From Eisenibacter elegans DSM 3317 (GTDB lineage: Bacteria; Bacteroidota; Bacteroidia; Cytophagales; Microscillaceae): a DNA stretch of 64,000 nucleotides. Made by a program: the position numbers and the translations under genes. The DNA lies in contig NZ_AUMD01000011.1 in NCBI RefSeq assembly GCF_000430505.1, forward strand, positions 186,001 to 250,000, read 5' to 3'. Shown piece after piece: positions 27,201 through 34,001 of the stretch (the stretch's first letter is position 1; each line of letters begins with the position of its first letter). Below the pieces are notes generated by a model, which did no database searches, was not told where the DNA came from, and was given only the letters and a program-made list of their open reading frames with translations.

Positions 27201-28286
27201 CTAAAACCCAATTTTGACCTTATCTTCTTTGATAAAGCCAAGATCTGATTGGTTGTAGATGTCTGCCAAGGTCATCGGCTTGTCAATGGCCGTATTATAG
27301 CCAATCTTATTAGAAAGATGCTGGGCTTTTTCGGCATCGAGTGGGCGAAACTCATAGGTAGCAATCAGGCGGCCTTTGCGCAAAAGCGCCTTGTCTATTT
27401 TGCTGATATGTGTGTTGAAAGTACAGAGAATTTGGATGTTGAGGCAATCCGAGAGGAGGCCGTCAGCCAAGTTAAGCAAATTAGACACCGACATGTTGCG
27501 CCCGTTTTCGCGTGCTTCTACAATGCTTTCAGCGTCTTCTACTATCAACACAGAGTTGGGGTTGGAGATAAGCAGAGGCAGAAAATCCGGCGATGCGATT
27601 TTGTAGGCATACTCGGGTGGGATATAAATCATCCTTTTGTCGATACGCGAAGTCAGGTATCGGATATAGCTTGTTTTGCCCGTACCGGGAGCGCCATAGA
27701 GCAAGACCAGCCCTTTGTCATTGGCCGAATTGAGTCGGTTGATAATGACTTCGTGGACAGGCTCAAAGTCATCATTGTAGTTTTCTTGGATATTGAGGTT
27801 GTTTTTTTTGACCTCAAAATCACGCAGGCAGAGCGTCTTTTGGCTTTCGTAGAGCAAAAAGATTTTACTTTCGGCCTTGGGAGCCTCTACAGTGTTGCGC
27901 GCTGTTTGGACTAGTGCCTGGATACGCTCTTCGGGGGTATGGTCGCCGTGTAGGATTTTGAACTCGCCATCGTCCTCATCAAAGTATACCATCAAATCTT
28001 GCTCGATGTGCATCAGAAAACCTACCAAACGGATACGCTCTTCGCGTTTATCAAAGCGGCGGTAGCGGCAGACCTGCTCGTCCGACACCTGATGGGTTTG
28101 GCAGAGGGTCTCAAAAAGTTTATCCGTATTGAACGAATCGTAAAACACCACCATATTGGGGGCTTGGTCATTGATGGCAATGAAATATTTGGCGTATTCT
28201 ATCTTGCTTTGGTAATCGACAAGGTCGTCGTAACGAAGCGTGAGGGATACATTGTCGGGCTTAGCGTTGCTAATCTGATTTTTCAT
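27201..28286 (-). CDS. AAA family ATPase, function unknown
   Basis: 361 residues. The N-terminal half (about 1-170) has no recognised motif. The C-terminal half is an AAA module: Walker A LLYGAPGTGKTS near 201, Walker B SVLIVEDAES, sensor-1-like ILCTFNTHISKID, and an arginine-finger-like RKGRLIATYEF, as in BCS1/FtsH-type AAA domains. Relatives are found in Bacteroidota without a set role; the N-terminal half may bind the substrate. ATG at 28286 is preferred to the TTG nine bases upstream. It has its own terminator downstream and is separated from the DUF3108 gene by another terminator. Confidence 0.8.
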   Translation of the reverse strand: MKNQISNAKPDNVSLTLRYDDLVDYQSKIEYAKYFIAINDQAPNMVVFYDSFNTDKLFETLCQTHQVSDEQVCRYRRFDKREERIRLVGFLMHIEQDLMVYFDEDDGEFKILHGDHTPEERIQALVQTARNTVEAPKAESKIFLLYESQKTLCLRDFEVKKNNLNIQENYNDDFEPVHEVIINRLNSANDKGLVLLYGAPGTGKTSYIRYLTSRIDKRMIYIPPEYAYKIASPDFLPLLISNPNSVLIVEDAESIVEARENGRNMSVSNLLNLADGLLSDCLNIQILCTFNTHISKIDKALLRKGRLIATYEFRPLDAEKAQHLSNKIGYNTAIDKPMTLADIYNQSDLGFIKEDKVKIGF

Positions 28287-28436
28287 ACAAAACAAAAGCT
28301 GCTTATTCTAGTGGTTTGGAGTACTTCTTGTGTAGGGAATGGATACCTTATGGGCCAACGAAAATGCGGATAATTATTTTTAGTCTAAGGGTTTAAAGTT
28401 ACGAAAAATCCAGCAAATTGTTGCAAAATACCAAAA

Positions 28437-28479
28437 ACAAAAACCGCTCCCTTAGCGCTTTAAGCAGAAAGGGAGCGGT
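28437..28479 (-). terminator. Intrinsic terminator of the GDPD-DUF3108 run
   Basis: ACCGCTCCCTT (28443-28453) pairs with AAGGGAGCGGT (28469-28479). On the minus strand it is followed by TTTTGTTTTTGG. Confidence 0.85.
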
Positions 28480-28501
28480 CAGTCAGGATGTTTTCGGGAG
28501 C

Positions 28502-29455
28502 TTATTTGGCAAAGTTAAAAGGTGCTTTGAGGTTGCGGTGGTTGGTGATTTCAAGCACTACCTTTCCTAGAAATATCTTGGCTTCTACTTTAACCGGGAT
28601 GCGGTTGGCATCGTCCGACACCCAAAACACCAGCGAACCATCGCCGGTGAAGATATCGTTTTCAAACTCGCCCATCATTGGTGTAAACTTAAAGGCATTT
28701 ACTTTGCCAAACTTAGTATCGACGACCTCGCGTCCATCATATCGGATAGAGAAGTTATAGGTCTGGTCTTCAAAAATAGCCGGGATAGTGATTTTATTTC
28801 CCACACCTATTTGCTTATCATAGTCGATAGTGCGTAAGTAATAATATCCGCTGACGATATCTTGGGGGTAATAGTGCCCGGTTTGTGGGTCTCGGAAGTT
28901 GGCCGGGAACACGACATCCTTAATTTCTGATGTTTTTTCGAGTTTTTCGGTTTCGGCAGTAGTGCTTTTCTTCTTCTCTTTGTCCTGAACCGTAAACTGC
29001 TCAAAGGAAAGCTTGGCTTTGTTTTGGAGCGGGTTGAAGTCAATACGTTCTTCGCGGCGGTATTTGTTTTCGGCGATGTATCGGTAGAAGCGGTGTGGGG
29101 CGATGGCCGCCGTATCGATATACGAGCGCCAGAGGTCTTCCACACGGTATAGTTTGAGTGCGCCGGTAGTTTCTCCGGCTACGTCGACCTTATAGCAAAT
29201 ACGATCATTGACCAGCCAGAGCTTATTGTCGACATTGATACGGGCAATTCCGGCATTGATGACCCCGTAGTGCAGCAGGTATTCGATGTATTCTCCCCTG
29301 CCGAAGTTGTGGTTTTTAATCACACGATAGCTGGCATTGTGTAGCTTGGCGTGTAGGTCATCAGCTTGAGACCCTTGGTGCGAAAATACAAACAAGCCCG
29401 TACCGAGCAGTAGCAGTCCGAGGCTATAATATACATACTTCAACATAGTAGCCAT
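28502..29455 (-). CDS. DUF3108 exported protein
   Basis: 317 residues with an N-terminal hydrophobic segment (YYSLGLLLLGTGLFVFS) acting as signal or anchor, then a mostly beta fold. The pattern YLLHYGVINAGIARINVD near 60 and the C-terminal RYDGREVVDTKFGKVNAFKFTP and SDDANRIPVKVEAKI match the DUF3108 family, thought to be periplasmic. A charged, Lys/Glu/Thr-rich insert lies at about 155-185. It is the last gene of the minus-strand run GDPD, aminotransferase, aminopeptidase, DUF3108. ATG at 29455; a second Met is three codons in. Confidence 0.85.
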   Translation of the reverse strand: MATMLKYVYYSLGLLLLGTGLFVFSHQGSQADDLHAKLHNASYRVIKNHNFGRGEYIEYLLHYGVINAGIARINVDNKLWLVNDRICYKVDVAGETTGALKLYRVEDLWRSYIDTAAIAPHRFYRYIAENKYRREERIDFNPLQNKAKLSFEQFTVQDKEKKKSTTAETEKLEKTSEIKDVVFPANFRDPQTGHYYPQDIVSGYYYLRTIDYDKQIGVGNKITIPAIFEDQTYNFSIRYDGREVVDTKFGKVNAFKFTPMMGEFENDIFTGDGSLVFWVSDDANRIPVKVEAKIFLGKVVLEITNHRNLKAPFNFAK

Positions 29456-29489
29456 AATTTTTGGAAAAACATAAAGGTTGAACGAGGGA

Positions 29490-30551
29490 CTATTTGTGGT
29501 ATTTCTGCTTTAGATACGATAAATATGCTTGAAAGTTTTGGTGAAAGCGCTCGCGCCATTCTTGCTCAAATACATTTTGCTGCCCTCTGTAGGTGAGGTA
29601 GGTCATCAAGTAGGTGTTGTTGGGCAGGCTATTGCGGAATCGCCCTCGGTAATATGCCGGGTATTCAAAACTAACTGTATCCAAGGTAGTAACTATTTTT
29701 TGTAAGAAAGCCTGTTTACGTTGGGCTTTGAGCCATTCGGGGGTATTGGGGCCAAAACTTTTGTACAGACTGTCGAGCTGGTTAGCTGCGCCGAGCCAAT
29801 GTTGGTCGTAGCGCTCTTGGTCGCGTTTGGAGGCTTCGTATTGGTGTACTTGGGGAGAGGCGGCTCCATATTTGACCTGTAGGAAGCGTAGTGCGCCTTG
29901 GTCGCCGACAAAGTCAGCTAGGTTTTCGTTGTAGTCTACACTGTCTTTGACCCATAGGGTGCCGTGTGTGAGCTCATGGATGATAAGCGCCGCCAGTGCG
30001 CCTTCGGGCCAGTCGAGCATGTGGCTCAAGATAGGATCTTTGAACCAGCCCAAGGTAGACCAAGCCGCCACCGTGCCCACATAAGTATCATAGCCTTGCT
30101 CCTGAAGCTTGTGAGCATAGCTACGGGCCTTTTGTTCTTCAAAAAAGCCGCGATAGCTCATATCTCCCAAGAAGCCATAGTTCCAAGTTTTGGCTTCGAG
30201 CGCATAGGGCTGTGCAGCCGTTACGACCCAAAGCACGGGTTTGCCTTGGGTGTCGTAGAGGTGCTCATAATTGTCGGAAGGCTTGATACCTAGAGAGTCT
30301 ATGGCGAAGCGTTTGATCTCTTGTACTAGCCTGACCTTGGCTTTGACAGAATCGGGTACTTGCGTATCGGCCAATACCTTGGCAATGGGGCGGGCGTTCC
30401 ATAGAATCTTAAATTGCCCATAGCCTTGCCCAATACCATAGATAATCAGGTCAAAATAACTGACTCCCAACACCAGCAAACAAGCCACCAGTGTATAAAC
30501 CAAGCGCCGTAGTACGGGCTTGGTGATTGGAAGGCGCAAAGATTTGCTCAT
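29490..30551 (-). CDS. Membrane-anchored putative aminopeptidase (Aminopep family)
   Basis: 353 residues. An N-terminal transmembrane helix (LVYTLVACLLVLGVSYFDLIIYG) precedes a metallopeptidase domain with the zincin motif ALIIHELTHGTLW at about 190-202 and a downstream glutamate region NENLADFVGDQGALRF, the usual HExxH plus distal Glu arrangement (HELTH). The sequence matches the bacterial 'putative aminopeptidase' family by its YGIGQGYGQFKIL and TVAAWSTLGWFKDPILSHML segments. The start ATG overlaps the stop of the upstream aminotransferase gene by four bases, so the two are coupled. The substrate is unknown. Confidence 0.85.
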   Translation of the reverse strand: MSKSLRLPITKPVLRRLVYTLVACLLVLGVSYFDLIIYGIGQGYGQFKILWNARPIAKVLADTQVPDSVKAKVRLVQEIKRFAIDSLGIKPSDNYEHLYDTQGKPVLWVVTAAQPYALEAKTWNYGFLGDMSYRGFFEEQKARSYAHKLQEQGYDTYVGTVAAWSTLGWFKDPILSHMLDWPEGALAALIIHELTHGTLWVKDSVDYNENLADFVGDQGALRFLQVKYGAASPQVHQYEASKRDQERYDQHWLGAANQLDSLYKSFGPNTPEWLKAQRKQAFLQKIVTTLDTVSFEYPAYYRGRFRNSLPNNTYLMTYLTYRGQQNVFEQEWRERFHQNFQAYLSYLKQKYHK

Positions 30552-31642
30552 AAGCTTTTGAGGGCTTGGATGAGTTTGGCTACGGCTGCTTCATCGACAG
30601 CGGGGAAGTTGGCAATGCGTAAATGTCGGGCTTTAAACTGAGCATAGCCGCTGCCTACGTGTAGGCCTTGGGCTTGTAGGGCTTCGACCCAAGCGCCTGC
30701 GTCGCCGTCGGTTTGGGCTACGATGACGGTAGGCGAGCGGTGTGTGCGGTTGGCCACAAAGGGAGTGAGGCGGGGGTGGCTTTCGATGGCCTCATACAAG
30801 GCATCGGCCTGCTGGGCAATGCGCCGGCGCAACACACCAATACCTTCCTGACACATGGCCTCACTGACTTGCGCCAAGAGGTAGATACCCAGTACATTGG
30901 GAGTGGCCGGAGTTTGCCATTGTTCGGCTTGCTGCCAAAGTTCGCATAGGCGGTGGTATGTGCCCGTAATTTTGCCTGAGGCCTCTAAAGCTTCAGCTTT
31001 TTTGAGGCAACGCTCATTGACCAACCACACGCCCAAACCCGCCGGAAGGCCAAAGGCTTTCTGTACCGAAAAATATGCCGCATCAATTTTCCGAAAATCC
31101 AGTGTAGGATAAGGCGCAGAGGAGACCATATCAACCGTGATGAGTTTGTCGGAGAAGGTGTCAGCCACTTGATGAATCAGGCTCTCGGGTGTGATGACCC
31201 CGGTGCTGGTCTCGTTATGTGTGAAGGCAATCATCTCGGCGCTCTCACAGATAGCCAAGGTCTGGAGGGTATCTTGTAGCTCAAAGCCCTGCCCCCAAGG
31301 TTTTTCATACTTGATAGAGCTTTTTTTGAGTAGGCTGGCAAACTCATAGAAGCGCTCCGAAAAAGCTCCATTGACTAGGTGTACACTGCTATTGCCCACA
31401 CAATTCAACAAAAGACGCTCCCATACCTCTGTGGCAGAGGCCGTAAACAAGACGCGGTAGTTGTCGGGCAAGTCAAAAAGCAGGCGGAGGTTTCGGTCTA
31501 CCTGTCGGTAAATATCCTTAAATCGGCTGCTGCGATGCGATACAGAGGGCAGGTGGCTTTGCAATGCCTGTGTGAGGTATTGCTCTACGCCGGGGTAGAG
31601 TTGCGCCGGCCCCGGGGTGAAATAGGTCGTAATCTGTGTCAT
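30548..31642 (-). CDS. Class V PLP-dependent aminotransferase (SerC-like)
   Basis: 364 residues with the fold type I, class V pattern: YFTPGPAQLYPGVEQ at the N-terminus, SHRSSRFKDIYRQV, TASATEVWERLL for the cofactor phosphate, FTHNETSTGVITPE, ITVDMVSSAPYPTLDFRKIDA and the PLP lysine in YFSVQKAFGLPAGLGV near residue 195. The C-terminal VGSGYAQFKARHLRIANFPA resembles phosphoserine aminotransferase. Serine synthesis is the best guess, but an alanine-glyoxylate-type activity cannot be excluded. It is second in a four-gene run and overlaps the aminopeptidase gene by ATGA. Confidence 0.85.
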   Translation of the reverse strand: MTQITTYFTPGPAQLYPGVEQYLTQALQSHLPSVSHRSSRFKDIYRQVDRNLRLLFDLPDNYRVLFTASATEVWERLLLNCVGNSSVHLVNGAFSERFYEFASLLKKSSIKYEKPWGQGFELQDTLQTLAICESAEMIAFTHNETSTGVITPESLIHQVADTFSDKLITVDMVSSAPYPTLDFRKIDAAYFSVQKAFGLPAGLGVWLVNERCLKKAEALEASGKITGTYHRLCELWQQAEQWQTPATPNVLGIYLLAQVSEAMCQEGIGVLRRRIAQQADALYEAIESHPRLTPFVANRTHRSPTVIVAQTDGDAGAWVEALQAQGLHVGSGYAQFKARHLRIANFPAVDEAAVAKLIQALKSL

Positions 31643-31660
31643 AATCTTGTATACAAAGTA

Positions 31661-32536
31661 CTAAAAATCAGAAGGATACAAGGTGTATCTCGCAAGGGCG
31701 GGATAGTTGGTAATGATGCCATCAATTCCCATATCGGCTAGAGATTCCATATCTTTGGGGTTGTTGACTGTCCAAGCATATACCTTTTGAGCTTGTTGAT
31801 TGAGGCTTTTGATTAGCTTGGCATTGATAAACCTGTAGTTGGGATGGACTCCTTGTACAGGACGGTAGCGGGTAAGGTATCCTAGCTTCAGGCCTTTGTT
31901 GAAGTGTAAGGGAAATATTGTCAGCGGCCCAACGACCAGCTGGTATGTGGGGACTTTGGGCGCAATCTCTTGTAGTCGCCTAATAGCTTCGCTGTGAAAT
32001 GATTGGAACAGGCACCAGTCTTCGGCTTGTGAAGCCCTGACCAACTCTGCTACTTGCTCTTCCAAACCATTGTTGTATTCTTTGAGTTCTATTAATAACT
32101 TTGCTTTGCCATTGATGTAGCGCAATACTTCTTCAAGGGTCGGGATTCGCTCTCCCTTGAATTCATCATTGAACCAACTGCCGGCATCCAATTGCCGGAT
32201 TTGCGCCAAGGTCAGGTCTGCCACCAAGCCTTGGCCGTTGGTAGTACGGTCAACGCTATAGTCGTGTATCACGATTACCTGTTTGTCTCGGCTAAGCATC
32301 ACATCTATCTCGATGATGTCGGCCTCAGCTTCTATGGCCTTTTCGATGGCAGCCAAGGTATTTTCGGGAGCAGTGCCCGAAGCACCTCGGTGGGCGATGA
32401 TGTCAATATGAGGCTTACGCTGTTGGTAGGTCAATAGTCGTGCAACAAAAAAAGGGTTACCCGATAAGAGCAATACCAAGGGCACAAACAACACCAAGGC
32501 AATGACCAAACTCCAATACTTAATATTTGTACGCAT
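31661..32536 (-). CDS. Glycerophosphodiester phosphodiesterase, membrane-anchored
   Basis: 291 residues. An N-terminal transmembrane helix or uncleaved signal (VIALVLFVPLVLLLSG) precedes a GDPD TIM barrel. IIAHRGASGTAPENTLAAI holds the catalytic HR and PEN residues, IIEIDVMLSRDKQVIVIHD the metal Glu/Asp and second His, and DRTTNGQG follows. It hydrolyses glycerophosphodiesters to glycerol-3-phosphate and an alcohol, on the periplasmic face if the helix is an anchor. ATG at 32536. First gene of its run, divergent from the glycosyltransferase. Confidence 0.93.
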   Translation of the reverse strand: MRTNIKYWSLVIALVLFVPLVLLLSGNPFFVARLLTYQQRKPHIDIIAHRGASGTAPENTLAAIEKAIEAEADIIEIDVMLSRDKQVIVIHDYSVDRTTNGQGLVADLTLAQIRQLDAGSWFNDEFKGERIPTLEEVLRYINGKAKLLIELKEYNNGLEEQVAELVRASQAEDWCLFQSFHSEAIRRLQEIAPKVPTYQLVVGPLTIFPLHFNKGLKLGYLTRYRPVQGVHPNYRFINAKLIKSLNQQAQKVYAWTVNNPKDMESLADMGIDGIITNYPALARYTLYPSDF

Positions 32537-32588
32537 AAGCGAGATATTTTAAACTATTTTGCGCTACTTTTACGAAGGTCGATTTGAT

Positions 32589-33620
32589 ATGATGATACAC
32601 GCCAACGCTGCCCCTCCCCCCGATTTGCAGAAAATCCTAATTATCCAAACAGCCTTCATCGGAGATGTGATTTTGAGTACGGTTTTGATAGAAAAGCTGC
32701 GCCAACATTATCCTCAGGCTCGTATTGACTTCTTGTTACGCAAAGGTAACGAATCATTGCTCCAGGGGCATCCACAACTTACCCATTGCTGGGTTTGGGA
32801 CAAGAAGCGCTCACGTAGCAAAGAGGTCTACCGTTTGGTCAAAGCCCTAAGAGCCGAAAAATACGACTTGGTAGTCAATGCGCAACGGTATGCTACCACT
32901 GGGCTTTTCACAACTTTATCAGGGGCTAAATATACAATAGGTTTTGACAAAAATCCACTTTCCCGTTTTTTTAGTACGCGGGTGTCCTACAGGTATGATG
33001 CGCGTATCCACGAGGTACAGCGCATACTCGACCTCGTTACGCCCCTGACTGATGGTGCTTTCTTACGCCCCAAGCTTTACCCTACTGCTGACGATTTTGC
33101 ACTGATAGCGCCTTACATTGAGCGCAAGCCTTATATCTGTATTGCCCCTACTTCGGTATGGTATACCAAGCAGTTTCCTGCTCAAAAGTGGATAGATTTT
33201 CTTGATGTTTTACCAGAGCAATATCAAGTATACTTGATAGGTGCTCCTGAAGACCACGAGCAATGCGCCCTCATTGCCCAACAAAGCCAGCACTCCAATA
33301 TTCATAACTTAGCAGGGAAGTTGCCACTCTTGGCCTCTTCGGCCCTGATGGCACAAGCTACCATGAATTATGTGAATGATTCGGCTCCGCTACACCTAGC
33401 CTCGGCTACCAATGCACCTACTTGTGCCATATTTTGCTCTACTACGCCTGATTTTGGCTATGGCCCGCTGTCTGATAACGCCACCATCGTACAAGTAGAA
33501 GAGCTGCTAGAGTGCCGCCCCTGTGGCACGCATGGCCACAAACAGTGCCCTCTTGGGCATTTTGCCTGTGCCCTCAGTATCAGCAGTATGAAGCTGATGG
33601 AGGTCTTGCCCACAGAATAA
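32589..33620 (+). CDS. Glycosyltransferase family 9 (heptosyltransferase-like)
   Basis: 343 residues of the GT9/ADP-heptose:LPS heptosyltransferase family. The N-terminal Rossmann domain has ILIIQTAFIGDVILSTVLIE; the nucleotide-binding C-terminal part has ICIAPTSVWYTKQFPAQKW and the donor-binding MNYVNDSAPLHLASATNAPTCAIF. It probably adds a sugar to the LPS core or another envelope glycan. A cysteine-rich end (CRPCGTHGHKQCPLGHFAC) is also seen in relatives. Two adjacent ATGs at 32589 and 32592 are the likely start; a TTG ten codons upstream is rejected. Confidence 0.88.
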   Translation: MMIHANAAPPPDLQKILIIQTAFIGDVILSTVLIEKLRQHYPQARIDFLLRKGNESLLQGHPQLTHCWVWDKKRSRSKEVYRLVKALRAEKYDLVVNAQRYATTGLFTTLSGAKYTIGFDKNPLSRFFSTRVSYRYDARIHEVQRILDLVTPLTDGAFLRPKLYPTADDFALIAPYIERKPYICIAPTSVWYTKQFPAQKWIDFLDVLPEQYQVYLIGAPEDHEQCALIAQQSQHSNIHNLAGKLPLLASSALMAQATMNYVNDSAPLHLASATNAPTCAIFCSTTPDFGYGPLSDNATIVQVEELLECRPCGTHGHKQCPLGHFACALSISSMKLMEVLPTE

Positions 33621-33635
33621 AAGCAGATTTCCTTG

Positions 33636-33665
33636 TTGGGGGAATGCCCCAAAAGTGTATCTTTG
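33636..33665 (+). promoter_or_regulatory. Promoter of tRNA-Val
   Basis: TTG (33636-33638), 19-base spacer, TATCTTTG (33658-33665), 14 bases before the tRNA. This is a textbook Bacteroidota -33/-7 promoter. The spacer and -33 box are covered by a TTGGGG...CCCCAA hairpin (33636-33652). Confidence 0.75.
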
Positions 33666-33679
33666 TAAAAATTTTTGAA

Positions 33680-33754
33680 GGATGTGTAGCTCAGTTGGTT
33701 TAGAGCATCACCTTGACAGGGTGGGGGTCGGGGGTTCGAATCCCTCCACATTCA
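33680..33754 (+). tRNA. tRNA-Val (anticodon GAC)
   Basis: A 75-base cloverleaf. Acceptor stem GGATGTG/CACATTC with one G-T pair, D-stem GCTC/GAGC, anticodon stem TCACC/GGTGG with loop TTGACAG (anticodon GAC), five-base variable loop, T-stem GGGGG/CCCTC with loop TTCGAAT, discriminator A. CCA is not encoded. Reads GTC/GTT valine codons. Confidence 0.95.
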
Positions 33755-33789
33755 CTAACTATGTTGTCGCAACTACGTTGCTAAAAAAA

Positions 33790-33852
33790 GCCCCTTAGGG
33801 GCATTACGTCGGTAGACAATTAACATACAATCACAAAAAGCTCCGTAGGAGC
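33790..33852. repeat. Pair of short GC-rich hairpin repeats
   Basis: Two similar units, each an A-run followed by a small palindrome: GCCCCTTAGGGGC (33790-33802) and GCTCCGTAGGAGC (33840-33852), followed by ATTACGTCGGTAGAC or GATACCGTTAGCC. This type of short dispersed repeat is common in intergenic regions of Bacteroidota. The first may also end tRNA-Val transcription. Confidence 0.55.
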
Positions 33853-33942
33853 GATACCGTTAGCCATGTCGTTTAAATGCAGCCTTATTTCATTTTGGCT
33901 AACACATTGCATGCCGCTTACTTCCTAGGGTATTCTCAAAAT

Positions 33943-33975
33943 AACCCTTCAAGGTTTTCAAACCTTTGAAGGGTT
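33943..33975 (-). terminator. Long hairpin downstream of polA
   Basis: AACCCTTCAAGGTTT (33943-33957) pairs with AAACCTTTGAAGGGTT (33960-33975) with one bulge, followed on the minus strand by ATTTTGAG. It probably terminates polA and may be a dispersed repeat. Confidence 0.65.
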
Positions 33976-34001
33976 GGGTAGTGTGCAGCAATAAAGCAGC
34001 A

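Noticed and set aside
27201-28286. AAA ATPase as a defence or toxin module
   Set aside because: It is monocistronic with its own terminator and lacks an effector partner.
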